In this document: piece after piece, positions 13,809 through 20,950 of the stretch | Position numbering within the stretch: the stretch's first letter is position 1 | Layout: each line of letters opens with the position of its first letter | IMG/VR virus record: IMGVR_UViG_3300042549_004519 | Span: 1-23,566 of that record | DNA length: 23,566 bases | Reading direction: 5' to 3' (one strand) | From: a virus | Made by a program: the position numbers and the translations under genes | Notes under the pieces: model-generated | The model's database searches: none | Told to the model about the DNA's origin: nothing | What the model saw: only the letters and a program-made list of their open reading frames with translations

Positions 13809-14453
13809 ATGAACAACGTATCTGTATTTGGCAACGCCAACCTTCCAGCCGTAAATTCAATCAGCAACGCATTACGCAACATTCAAACTGACACCAACAG
13901 CGCAGGTGGCGTCACTATCCTTAAAATGGACAGAACAGGTCACTGGGTATATGGCGCGTCTGAAACTGAAGTGGACAACGATAGCGTGTGGGCAGTTAAT
14001 CCTTTTAGTTTCACGCACGGCTTTATTGCGTGGGGTGAAGGTGAAGTGTTAGGTGAGAAAATGGTTAGCGTGACTGAGCCATTGCCACAAGTTGAACCTG
14101 CGCCTGCCGCTGCTAAACGCGGTTGGGAAACGCAAGTGGGATTTTCCCTCAAATGTATCGATGGCGAAGACAAAGGCGAAGAAGTACGCTACACCGTCAC
14201 CAGCGTGGGCGGTAAACGCGCCGTACAAACATTAGCAGTCAATATCGCTAATCAGGTAGAAACAGACCAAACTAAACCTGTTGCCGTTGTATCTCTTGGT
14301 AAAGAACACTATCAGCACAAAGCCTATGGGCGTATTTACACGCCGATGTTTGACATCGTGGAGTGGATTAGCCTTGACGGTGAACCTTCAGAAGACACAC
14401 CTCAAGAAGTCATCGAAGATGACGCGCCTGCCACCCGCCGCAGACGCGCATAA
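13809..14453 (+). CDS. probable phage ssDNA-binding protein, 214 aa
   Basis: The protein starts MNNVSVFGNANLPAVNSISN and contains WAVNPFSFTHGFIAWGEGEV, a pattern I associate with a conserved phage protein encoded between DUF2800 and PolA genes, the slot taken by DUF2815-type ssDNA-binding proteins in related modules. The predicted fold is beta-rich and the C-terminus is acidic (EDTPQEVIEDDAPA) before a basic RRRR patch, much as SSB tails recruit partners. Role: coating single strands during polymerase and primase-helicase action. AAAGG precedes the ATG. It is followed by a hairpin and the polymerase gene. Role by context, not by a catalytic motif. Confidence 0.65.
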   Translation: MNNVSVFGNANLPAVNSISNALRNIQTDTNSAGGVTILKMDRTGHWVYGASETEVDNDSVWAVNPFSFTHGFIAWGEGEVLGEKMVSVTEPLPQVEPAPAAAKRGWETQVGFSLKCIDGEDKGEEVRYTVTSVGGKRAVQTLAVNIANQVETDQTKPVAVVSLGKEHYQHKAYGRIYTPMFDIVEWISLDGEPSEDTPQEVIEDDAPATRRRRA

Positions 14454-14458
14454 CCGAT

Positions 14459-14494
14459 AAGGAGAGGGCGGCTGAAAGGCCGCCTTTTTTTATG
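14459..14494 (+). promoter_or_regulatory. Shine-Dalgarno, hairpin and T tract directly before the polymerase ATG
   Basis: AAGGAG (14459-14464) is followed by a perfect 6-bp hairpin, GGCGGC (14467-14472) and GCCGCC (14479-14484), and then seven T to 14491, with the ATG at 14492. As a whole the element is a textbook intrinsic terminator. The only strong ribosome site for the polymerase is on the far side of the hairpin; if the stem forms, the distance from site to ATG shrinks to a usable value. So the element can both attenuate transcription and, folded, place the ribosome. Confidence 0.7.
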
Positions 14495-16411
14495 CCTATA
14501 CTTTATATTGATTTTGAAACAAGAAGCGAATGTGATTTGCCTAAGCACGGCGTTTACAATTACGCGCAAGATTTGACCACTGACGTGCTGTGTATGTGCT
14601 ACGCCTTTGATGATGGCAACGTGCAGACATGGACGCCTGATATGCCGTTTCCTGACAACGTTCGCAACTTCACGGGTCAGATACGGGCACATAACGCCGC
14701 GTTTGAGCGTTTGATATTCTGGTACGTTCTACAGATAGATTTTAAACTTGAACAGTTTTACTGCACCGCTGTGCAAGCACGGGCAAATTGCCTTCCGGGC
14801 AGTCTTGAGGATGTTGGTCGCGCTATCTCTAGTGAGATGCGCAAAGACCACCGTGGCAAAATGCTGGTCAAGCAGTGCTGCACTCCTCCTTTTAACACCA
14901 AATTGCTACCTGAGCTTATTGAGTATTGCCGGCAAGACGTGAGAACCATGCGAGCTGTATCGCAGTCGTTACGTCAGTTGTCAGATAGTGAGCTTGCAGA
15001 CTATCACGTTAACGAACGCATTAACGACGCGGGTGTTCTCGTGGACGTTGACTTGTGTCGCGCCGCTATGCGTTACGCCAGTGTTGAGCTTGAGGAAATC
15101 CAATCTCGCGTCGTGGAGCTAACTGATGGCGCAATTAAGTCTGTTCGTTCACCGAAGATGCGTGAGTGGGTACTTGAGCGCGTTGGTGAGTCTGCACGAG
15201 CGCTGATGTGGAATGGTGAGAAGTATTCTATCGACAAAAGCGTTCGCGCTAACCTTTTATTGATGGACGACCCTGAGCAAATACCACCGCACGTTGCGGA
15301 GGTTATTCAATGCGCTGACGACTTGTGGGCGTCATCTGTAGCGAAGTTTAGCCGTCTGCTTTCTCTTGCAGATTTTGAAGACCATCGTGTGCGTGGCGCA
15401 TTTGTGTTCAATGGTGGCAGTGCGACTGGTCGAGCGTCGTCTTACGGTGCGCAGGTGCATAACTTCACGCGTAAATGCGCTAAAGAGCCACAGCGGGTGC
15501 GTGATGATATGGTCGTTGGGCGTGATATTGTTCCGGTGCATGGTAAGCGTGTGACGGACGTTCTCAAAGGTATGCTTCGCCCTGCGCTGATGCCTGCCGC
15601 CGGTAATGTTTTTGTGGTAGCAGATTGGGCAGGTATTGAAGCGCGTGTGACGCCTTGGGCAAGTTTGCAGCATGGCAGTGAGGATGTGCTTGATGTGTTT
15701 CGCAGTGGCGAGGACATTTACGTCCGTGCCGCCGCAGGTATCTTTAATCGTCCGATGGATATGATAACGCCTGACCAACGTCAGATTGGTAAGGTGGCTA
15801 TTCTGTCGTGCGGCTATATGGGTGGCGCGGGCGCGTTTGGCGCGATGGGTAAAGCCTATGGCATATCACTGCCTGAAGCGGAGGCTAAACGTACCGTTGA
15901 CGCGTGGCGTCGCAGTAACTCATGGGCGGTGCAGTATTGGGGTGAGCTTGAGCGAGCATATATGTGCGCCATGCGCCATAAAGGTCGTGAGTTTACCGCG
16001 GGGCGCGTGACGTATTTGTTTGATGGTGTTAATTTGTGGTACGCCCTGCCGTCTGGTCGGGTGCTATGCTACCCGTCGGCATATATTGAAGATGGCAGCG
16101 TATCTTACGCTAAGGCGGCGTGGAAACCCGCTGCTGATGCAGTCGAATGGCCGCGAGCTAGGCTATGGGCTGGACTCGCTTGTGAGAATATTACACAGGC
16201 GATTGCAAATGATTTACTTCGTGACGCTTTGCGTCGAATCGAGCATAATGTCGTGCTTCATGTTCACGATGAAATCGTGCTAGAAGTGAAAAAAGAAGAC
16301 GCGGCGACAGCCGCGCAAGACTTGGAAACCGTGATGTGTAGCGCCCCTGCGTGGGCAGAAGGTCTACCTTTAGCGGTTGGCGTATCAACATTAGAGAGAT
16401 ATGGAAAATGA
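14492..16411 (+). CDS. polA: family A DNA polymerase with 3'-5' exonuclease domain, 639 aa
   Basis: The exonuclease domain comes first: Exo I in YIDFETRSE (D7, E9), Exo II in RAHNAAFERLIF, Exo III in EYCRQDVRTM. The polymerase domain has motif A VVADWAGIEAR (D378), motif B RQIGKVAILSCGYMGG and motif C VLHVHDEIVLEV (H592-D593-E594). It replicates the phage genome with proofreading. It lacks a 5'-3' exonuclease domain, as usual for phage PolA. Motif A is DW-x-GIEAR instead of the classic DYSxIELR, a known variant in this phage group. Its stop overlaps the primase-helicase start by ATGA. A clamp-like protein is encoded at 19448-20413. Start as above, directly after the hairpin. Confidence 0.95.
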   Translation: MPILYIDFETRSECDLPKHGVYNYAQDLTTDVLCMCYAFDDGNVQTWTPDMPFPDNVRNFTGQIRAHNAAFERLIFWYVLQIDFKLEQFYCTAVQARANCLPGSLEDVGRAISSEMRKDHRGKMLVKQCCTPPFNTKLLPELIEYCRQDVRTMRAVSQSLRQLSDSELADYHVNERINDAGVLVDVDLCRAAMRYASVELEEIQSRVVELTDGAIKSVRSPKMREWVLERVGESARALMWNGEKYSIDKSVRANLLLMDDPEQIPPHVAEVIQCADDLWASSVAKFSRLLSLADFEDHRVRGAFVFNGGSATGRASSYGAQVHNFTRKCAKEPQRVRDDMVVGRDIVPVHGKRVTDVLKGMLRPALMPAAGNVFVVADWAGIEARVTPWASLQHGSEDVLDVFRSGEDIYVRAAAGIFNRPMDMITPDQRQIGKVAILSCGYMGGAGAFGAMGKAYGISLPEAEAKRTVDAWRRSNSWAVQYWGELERAYMCAMRHKGREFTAGRVTYLFDGVNLWYALPSGRVLCYPSAYIEDGSVSYAKAAWKPAADAVEWPRARLWAGLACENITQAIANDLLRDALRRIEHNVVLHVHDEIVLEVKKEDAATAAQDLETVMCSAPAWAEGLPLAVGVSTLERYGK

Positions 16412-18684
16412 ATTTTATTACTTACTTGGAACGTATCGCGCCTGAAGGCGAAAGTATCCTTTTGGTCAAACAAATTGCTAAAGATAACGGTCAGTTTGCA
16501 TGGCCTGCTTATCTTCCTTCTCGATACGATGGCAAAGGCGCGTGGTATGGCAATACCGCGTCTTTTATCACGTCACGCTTTAAAGATGGTAAACCGTCTG
16601 CGAGTGCGGGCAACTGCGAGTACGTTGCTTTTCTCGTGCTTGACGACATTGGCACCAAGAGTTTGCGTCCTCCTATCGAGCCGACATGGATAATGGAAAC
16701 CTCACCGCAGAATTATCAATGGGGGTACACGTTTGCTTTAGATGATATGCCAACTAAAGGTGAGTTTAGCGCCGCTATTAAAGCAATCGCTGACGCGGGC
16801 TATACTGACAGTGGCGCGATTAACCCCGTGCGTAATTTTCGTCTTCCTGCGTCAGTGAATTTGAAGCCTGACCGTGCGTCGTTTAAATCTATTCTCGTAG
16901 AGTTTCACCCTGAGCGTGAATTTACCCTCGCGCAGATATGTGCCGCGCTTGATGTTCACCCCGCTGACGCTGACACAGCGTTTGTTCGCCCAATGGCTAT
17001 CATTGACACAGGCAACGATGAAGTGCTGGAGTGGTTGTCTTCTCGTGGCGATATTTTAGAGTCTGCTAACGCTGAGGGGTGGGTGGGCGTTGTTTGCCCT
17101 AACCACGCTGAGCATACTGATGGTCAGTTGATGGGCAGATACCACCCACTTAACCGCGCTTACTGTTGCTTTCATGGGCATTGCTCGTTGTGGGACAGCC
17201 GTACTTATCTCGCGTGGGTGGCTGAGAATGGCGGCCCTAAACACTCACATGGTCTTCGTGAAGAAATATTGGCAGAGGTCATGCACACAGCGATTGGCAA
17301 ACTCGAACCCACTGATATGTTCAGCACTGACGCGGCGGCGGCTATCATTGCAGAAGTCGAACAAAAGGAAATTGCGCGGCTTGAAAAGGCGGAGTGGTAT
17401 CAACGCTTTGCTTACGTCATGTCAGACGATTCCTACTTTGATTTGCAAAACCGTCGTGAATTTTCACGTCAGACGTTCAACGCCGTGTTTCGTCATGTGT
17501 CGTGCAAAAGTATTCACTCTGACCGCAAGATTGAGGCCGCCATGAGCTTTGACGAGAATCGTCAGGTGATGGGCGCTAGAGTGCTTGCTGGTATTACCTT
17601 TGCCGCTGGTGACTCGGTAATTGCTACGCGTGACGGTGAATTGTATGGCAACCGATGGCGTGACGCCCGCCCAGATTCATCTCGTGGCGGAAATTTGGGT
17701 GGCAATATATCCCTATGGCTTGACCACTGTAAATCGCTTGTTCCTGACGAGCGTGAGCTTAACCATATATGGGATTACATGGCATTCAAAGTGCAGAATC
17801 CACGCGTTAAGATTAACCACGCTATTCTTCACGCAGGTGGACAAGGTATCGGTAAAGATACGATGTACGCCCCCTTCATATACGCCGTGTGCGGCCCTCA
17901 CCTGCACAATTATTCGCTTATGTCTACTGACACCATTCAGTCTGCCTGGGGTTATCATTTAGAAGCAGAAATCGTGGTCATTAATGAGCTTAAAGAAGCT
18001 GACAGCGCCGCCCGTAGAATGCTAGCTAATAAACTTAAGCCTGTCATCGCCGCGCCACCTGAGATGCTGTCTGTTAACCGTAAAGGCCTTGCCCCGTATA
18101 ACCTTGTAAACCGTCTTGCCGTGCTTGCGTTCTCTAATGACCGTGTGCCGTTATCATTGGAAAGCGGCGACCGTCGATGGTTTGCTACTTGGAGTACGGC
18201 AGAGCGCTTGCCTCCGCAATCAGCTACCGCTATATGGAAATGGTTTAATGACGGCGGTGGGTATGACCTTATTGCCAACTGGTTGTTCTTGCGTGATGTG
18301 TCTGCGTTCAACCCTGCTGCGCCTGCGCCTATGACAGACTTTAAAATGTCACTTGTGCAGAATAGTCTGTCCGCTGTTGAGTCGTCGCTGCTTGACATGA
18401 TTACGCTGCGTATGGGTGAGTTTGCATCCGGTGTGATTGCCTCTCCTTTTCAAGCCATCTGTGAACGCGCCGCTATGTCGTTTGGCAGTAAACAATTTCC
18501 ACCTGCTGCTTTGTTTCATGCACTTGAAGAAGCTGGGTGGGCGGATAAGGGGATGTGCAATTCGCGCTCGTCTAAGACTAAAAAGCACGTCTTTTGCGCA
18601 CCTGAGTTTGCGCACATGAGTAAGTCTGCGCTGCGTGATATAACAGAGCAAAAACCTGTTGCAAAAGTTGTAGCGATTAAGTAG
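16408..18684 (+). CDS. primase-helicase (AEP/RepB-like primase plus VirE/DUF5906-type helicase), 758 aa
   Basis: ATG at 16408 overlaps the polymerase stop as ATGA; longer upstream frames lie within the polymerase gene and are rejected. The N-terminal part has primase-polymerase features: FLVLDDIG near residue 75, WIMETSPQNYQWGYTF near 95-110 and NPVRNFRLPASVNLKP near 150, the Arg-x-Pro-x-Ser-x-Asn-x-Lys signature of RepB-type primases. A Cys/His region (CPNHAEH, CCFHGHC) may bind zinc. The C-terminal helicase has Walker A GGQGIGKDT (residues 477-485), Walker B VVINE (E527) and sensor LAFSNDRVP. It should prime and unwind at the fork for the neighbouring polymerase. Followed by a strong terminator. 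Confidence 0.9.
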   Translation: MNFITYLERIAPEGESILLVKQIAKDNGQFAWPAYLPSRYDGKGAWYGNTASFITSRFKDGKPSASAGNCEYVAFLVLDDIGTKSLRPPIEPTWIMETSPQNYQWGYTFALDDMPTKGEFSAAIKAIADAGYTDSGAINPVRNFRLPASVNLKPDRASFKSILVEFHPEREFTLAQICAALDVHPADADTAFVRPMAIIDTGNDEVLEWLSSRGDILESANAEGWVGVVCPNHAEHTDGQLMGRYHPLNRAYCCFHGHCSLWDSRTYLAWVAENGGPKHSHGLREEILAEVMHTAIGKLEPTDMFSTDAAAAIIAEVEQKEIARLEKAEWYQRFAYVMSDDSYFDLQNRREFSRQTFNAVFRHVSCKSIHSDRKIEAAMSFDENRQVMGARVLAGITFAAGDSVIATRDGELYGNRWRDARPDSSRGGNLGGNISLWLDHCKSLVPDERELNHIWDYMAFKVQNPRVKINHAILHAGGQGIGKDTMYAPFIYAVCGPHLHNYSLMSTDTIQSAWGYHLEAEIVVINELKEADSAARRMLANKLKPVIAAPPEMLSVNRKGLAPYNLVNRLAVLAFSNDRVPLSLESGDRRWFATWSTAERLPPQSATAIWKWFNDGGGYDLIANWLFLRDVSAFNPAAPAPMTDFKMSLVQNSLSAVESSLLDMITLRMGEFASGVIASPFQAICERAAMSFGSKQFPPAALFHALEEAGWADKGMCNSRSSKTKKHVFCAPEFAHMSKSALRDITEQKPVAKVVAIK

Positions 18685-18723
18685 ACTAGTTGCAACAATT
18701 CTCTCTAATTGTTAGTTCATGTG

Positions 18724-18761
18724 TTCCTCAATTATCGGCTCGGATGATTGGGGAATTTTTT
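18724..18761 (+). terminator. intrinsic terminator after the replication operon
   Basis: A 13-bp stem, TTCCTCAATTATC (18724-18736) with GATGATTGGGGAA (18743-18755) including two G-U pairs, a six-base loop and six T. A smaller hairpin (AACAATT 18694-18700 / AATTGTT 18707-18713) lies just ahead of it. Confidence 0.88.
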
Positions 18762-19012
18762 AGTTATCAAGTCATAACAGACTGGCTCTAAGGTGGTCGC
18801 AATCATTAACGTGATGATGTTAACGCTCTATGGTGTAAGTCCTCACCTGTTATGACTTGATAGTTAATGCGTAGGCTGATGCGCTATGGAACGGGGTAGA
18901 AGCCCAAAAGCCTAGTGGAGTGTTACTGTAGGAGTAACTATCTCGAAAGAGTAAGCGTGTGTTAAACAGCACCACAAGCCGGAGATTAGCACCGGCAACT
19001 ATCATTTTCAAG
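18762..19012 (+). ncRNA. candidate structured non-coding RNA, class not recognised
   Basis: About 250 nt with no protein-like frame but dense, strong inverted repeats. Segment 18765-18780 pairs perfectly with 18847-18862 (16 bp); inside lies an 11-nt direct repeat GCTCTAWGGTG (18785-18795 and 18825-18835) and a TTAAC/GTTAA hairpin. Segment 18858-18865 also pairs perfectly with 18997-19004 (8 bp), closing a multibranch with helices 18872-18877/18909-18914, 18922-18927/18933-18938, CTC-GAAA-GAG at 18942-18951 and GCCGG/CCGGC at 18978-18982/18992-18996. The two long helices share 18858-18862, so they exclude each other. Strand is assumed; the same helices would form on the other strand with small changes. 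No tRNA, tmRNA, RNase P, group I/II intron or known riboswitch core was recognised. Confidence 0.5.
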
Positions 19013-19037
19013 AATTCAGAAAAAATTTTGGCATTTG

Positions 19038-19136
19038 GTTTCGTGGCAAAATTTTGCAAATCGTTTCGTGGCAAAAATTGAGCGTTCATTAGATTTGAAA
19101 TCCTAAGCATTCCCAAATTTGAAATCCTGAGCCTTC
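19038..19136. repeat. iteron-like array of four imperfect 24-25 bp units
   Basis: GTTTCGTGGCAAAA at 19038 and 19063 (25 bp apart); ATTTGAAATCCT at 19093 and 19117 (24 bp apart); units 2, 3 and 4 end in GAGCGTTC, AAGCATTC and GAGCCTTC. The array thus looks like two diverged pairs on a common period. Such iterons are typical of replication initiator or regulator binding. Confidence 0.6.
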
Positions 19137-19317
19137 ATATATACGCGTTTCATCACATTTACTTGTGATTTTACGCCCGCGCTTGTCATTGTATAGGGTG
19201 TTTTTATAACCTTTATTGGCTTGCTGCAAGCTGATTGAATGTTAGGCAATACTAGGGTATTGCTAAACTATTTATTGCAGTGTAACGGGCTTTATACGTC
19301 GTTAAATGATAAGCAAT
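19137..19317. other. non-coding stretch with dyads between iterons and terminators
   Basis: ATCACA (19152-19157) / TGTGAT (19164-19169), flanked by GCGT and ACGC, forms a hairpin. GCTTGC-T-GCAAGC (19219-19231) is a compact dyad. GCAATAC (19246-19252) / GTATTGC (19257-19263) is a 7-bp hairpin. No gene is seen. The dyads lie downstream of the promoter at 19183-19210 and could be operators or parts of a short RNA. Confidence 0.5.
19183..19210 (+). promoter_or_regulatory. candidate sigma70-type promoter
   Basis: TTGTCA (19183-19188), 16-bp spacer, TATAAC (19205-19210). No gene lies downstream on the + strand before the convergent terminators, so if active it would make a short RNA or an antisense transcript to the clamp gene's 3' end. 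Confidence 0.45.
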
Positions 19318-19339
19318 AAAAAAGGCCTGTTAAGGCCTT
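19318..19339 (-). terminator. second (distal) intrinsic terminator of the clamp operon
   Basis: Read on the - strand: AAGGCCT (19339-19333), four-base loop, AGGCCTT (19328-19322), then a T run. It is followed by ATTGC, as in the neighbouring terminator at 19358-19380. Confidence 0.75.
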
Positions 19340-19357
19340 GCTATTGTTTGGGGCAAT

Positions 19358-19380
19358 AAAAAAAGCGGCCTTTCGGCCGC
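19358..19380 (-). terminator. first intrinsic terminator of the clamp operon
   Basis: Read on the - strand: GCGGCC, GAAA loop, GGCCGC (19380-19365), then seven T (19364-19358). It lies 68 bp past the clamp stop. Its sequence resembles the hairpin before the DNA polymerase gene (14467-14491). Confidence 0.88.
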
Positions 19381-19447
19381 CCTCTTGTTTAGTTTTCTAG
19401 TAGTATTGCCAAAATGGCAAACTTTACCAGTATTAAAAATATTATTA

Positions 19448-20413
19448 TCATAATCTCATTGCCATAACAATATTGGTTTGAAACGTATCGCGATTAATTT
19501 GAATTAAGCTATCACGAAAACTTAGCATAATGTTTTCGTCTTTATAGCATTCAAGCGCATTAAGTAAATAGCCGACGTCAATGCCTTCACTTGCTTTTGT
19601 GCCACTTGAAGTAATAACTGGTACGCTTGCAAGCGTGGTGCCCTGATAATTAAAATTTAACGTTTTATTTGTAACAGTTAAAACCACGCCTTGTAATTTG
19701 GGTGGTAAAAACGGCGTAACGTCTTTTATCGCTTGTATTAACGCTTTTCTGTTAACGTCAATATCACCGTTAATTGTCGTATTAAACACTTTCGAAAAAT
19801 CAGGATATCGATGGTCGATTAAGCGCGTCTCAATGGTCCAGTCATCACCCGTAAATTTAGCGTGACTTTCGGTCACTGTCATCAAACAAGATGTTTTAAT
19901 TTTACTTAATATCAGTAACGCCTCTGTTGGAAATAGCGCACTAAAATCAGGACCCGTTTCGCCCATTGCCGTATTCATGATGAGCTGATGCCCGTCACTG
20001 CCGACAATTTGCAATTTATTGTTTTCTCTTTTAAATTGCATGCCTTTTAAATAATAACGTACCTCTTTTGGACCGCCCGTCATTTTTAACCACTTGGCAT
20101 TTATAAAGCCGGCCGGGATATGCTGAATGCCTATAATTTTATTGTCATCTTTAACGCCTTGAAAAAACTCACGTTCAGATAACGGCAGCGCGTTACTTTT
20201 AACAGTTAAATCTGCATCAATATCAGTTAACTTGAATGCTTTGATTTTAGCTAATTCTAGTACCGCGCTTTTATTATGACGCTTATACAATTCAACGTTT
20301 AACATACCAGTGTTTATTTTTACACAATCACTTTCAAACTTTGCGACGTGATACCCTGCCGCGCGTTCTTTTAATGCTTGTTTTACTACTTCAGCGAAAA
20401 TTATATTTTTCAT
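19448..20413 (-). CDS. DnaN-like sliding clamp, 321 aa
   Basis: The C-terminal two thirds match the bacterial beta clamp: LQIVGSDGHQLIMNTAM corresponds to the conserved ATDGHRLA block, IDHRYPDFSKVF to the following Pro-Asp block, and the last residues NIVMAMRL to the VVMPMRL end that lines the partner-binding pocket. The first domain (residues 1-110) is diverged. At 321 residues it is shorter than the usual 365 or so. A clamp would ring DNA and tether the phage polymerase or other proteins; alternatively it could compete with the host clamp. AAGG lies upstream of the ATG at 20413. Last gene of the - strand cluster, followed by two terminators. Confidence 0.85.
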   Translation of the reverse strand: MKNIIFAEVVKQALKERAAGYHVAKFESDCVKINTGMLNVELYKRHNKSAVLELAKIKAFKLTDIDADLTVKSNALPLSEREFFQGVKDDNKIIGIQHIPAGFINAKWLKMTGGPKEVRYYLKGMQFKRENNKLQIVGSDGHQLIMNTAMGETGPDFSALFPTEALLILSKIKTSCLMTVTESHAKFTGDDWTIETRLIDHRYPDFSKVFNTTINGDIDVNRKALIQAIKDVTPFLPPKLQGVVLTVTNKTLNFNYQGTTLASVPVITSSGTKASEGIDVGYLLNALECYKDENIMLSFRDSLIQINRDTFQTNIVMAMRL

Positions 20414-20453
20414 TTTTAAACCTTATTGTTATTAGGTGCGAAATTACACCGCA

Positions 20454-20478
20454 TAACGCGCTATTGCTAACGCGCTAT
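20454..20478. repeat. 11-bp direct repeat ahead of the clamp gene, 14-bp period
   Basis: TAACGCGCTAT at 20454-20464 and 20468-20478, in the gap between the 52-residue gene and the clamp. Each copy contains a short palindrome. Possible operator or RNA element controlling clamp expression. Confidence 0.5.
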
Positions 20479-20489
20479 ACGTTGAAATC

Positions 20490-20648
20490 TTACGCGGTCC
20501 ACGCCTTGCAAGCGCGGCGGCTTAAATAGTATTCGGCGCTGCTATCTGATAACCGATATTCTTTAAGCATTGCACGCGCCTCTTTCATAGTGCTAAACGC
20601 GTCAACAGTTTCAAGATAGCCGGCGCTTTTACGTTGAATGTAAATCAT
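20490..20648 (-). CDS. conserved small phage/bacterial hypothetical protein, 52 aa
   Basis: GGAG seven bases upstream of the ATG and an ATGA overlap with the previous gene support the start. The product MIYIQRKSAGYLETVDAFST, then EARAMLKEYRLSDSSAEYYL and SRRACKAW, matches a pattern I recall in small proteins of phages and mobile elements (LETVD, EYRLSD-x-SA-x-YY-x-SxR-x-CKAW). Function unknown. It sits between the 92-residue gene and the clamp. Confidence 0.75.
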   Translation of the reverse strand: MIYIQRKSAGYLETVDAFSTMKEARAMLKEYRLSDSSAEYYLSRRACKAWTA

Positions 20649-20923
20649 ATCGCAGCTCCTACATTTGACGCGTCAAAACAAAAGGAATAGCCGCGCCCGT
20701 CCGCGCTGTCACCATATCGCATATTTTCAGGGTCCCATTCTAGTTTGTTTTTCTCTATTAAGGCCTTAACGGCTTGAAAGTGACACGCCACGCCACTCAT
20801 CTCGCTTGGATATGAAATAGTCACTTGAAAGCCTTTGAAGGTTCCATGAGCTGCGGTATAGGCTTTAATTCTGCTACCACGCGAATTTGACGCGCTTATA
20901 TATTTAGTGTGTATTGCAATCAT
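20645..20923 (-). CDS. conserved hypothetical phage/plasmid protein, 92 aa
   Basis: The sequence MIAIHTKYISASNSRGSRIK, then FQVTISYPSEMSGVACHFQA and NMRYGDSADGRGYSF, matches a conserved small family of unknown function found in phages and plasmids (IHTKY-x-x-A-T/SN-x-x-GSRIKA, HF-x-AVKAL, MRYG). The - strand sequence TAGAGAGAG lies just ahead of the ATG as ribosome site. Usually found beside replication or anti-defence genes; role unproven. Coupled to the next gene by ATGA. Confidence 0.75.
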   Translation of the reverse strand: MIAIHTKYISASNSRGSRIKAYTAAHGTFKGFQVTISYPSEMSGVACHFQAVKALIEKNKLEWDPENMRYGDSADGRGYSFCFDASNVGAAI

Positions 20924-20950
20924 GTCATTACTCTCTCTATTGTTAGATGG

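Noticed and set aside
18516-18698. 60-residue - strand frame with TTG start after an AGAGAGAA
   Set aside because: Antisense to the primase-helicase C-terminus with no other support; the purine-rich stretch belongs to a hairpin.
18765-18862. Retron-like msr/msd RNA because of the long inverted repeat
   Set aside because: No reverse transcriptase gene in the window and no second msd-type hairpin with the expected layout.
18863-18900. CTGATG followed by GGAAC, reminiscent of a hammerhead core
   Set aside because: The strict CTGATGA and GAAA core with three flanking helices is not present.
18850-19116. 88-residue - strand frame across the non-coding region after the primase
   Set aside because: Low-quality composition, no ribosome site, and it lies over strong inverted repeats that explain the sequence better.
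19088-19136. AATCCTGAGCC resembling the Q element of group I introns
   Set aside because: The matching P, R and S elements and a P7 helix are not found; the match is better explained by the iteron-like repeat.
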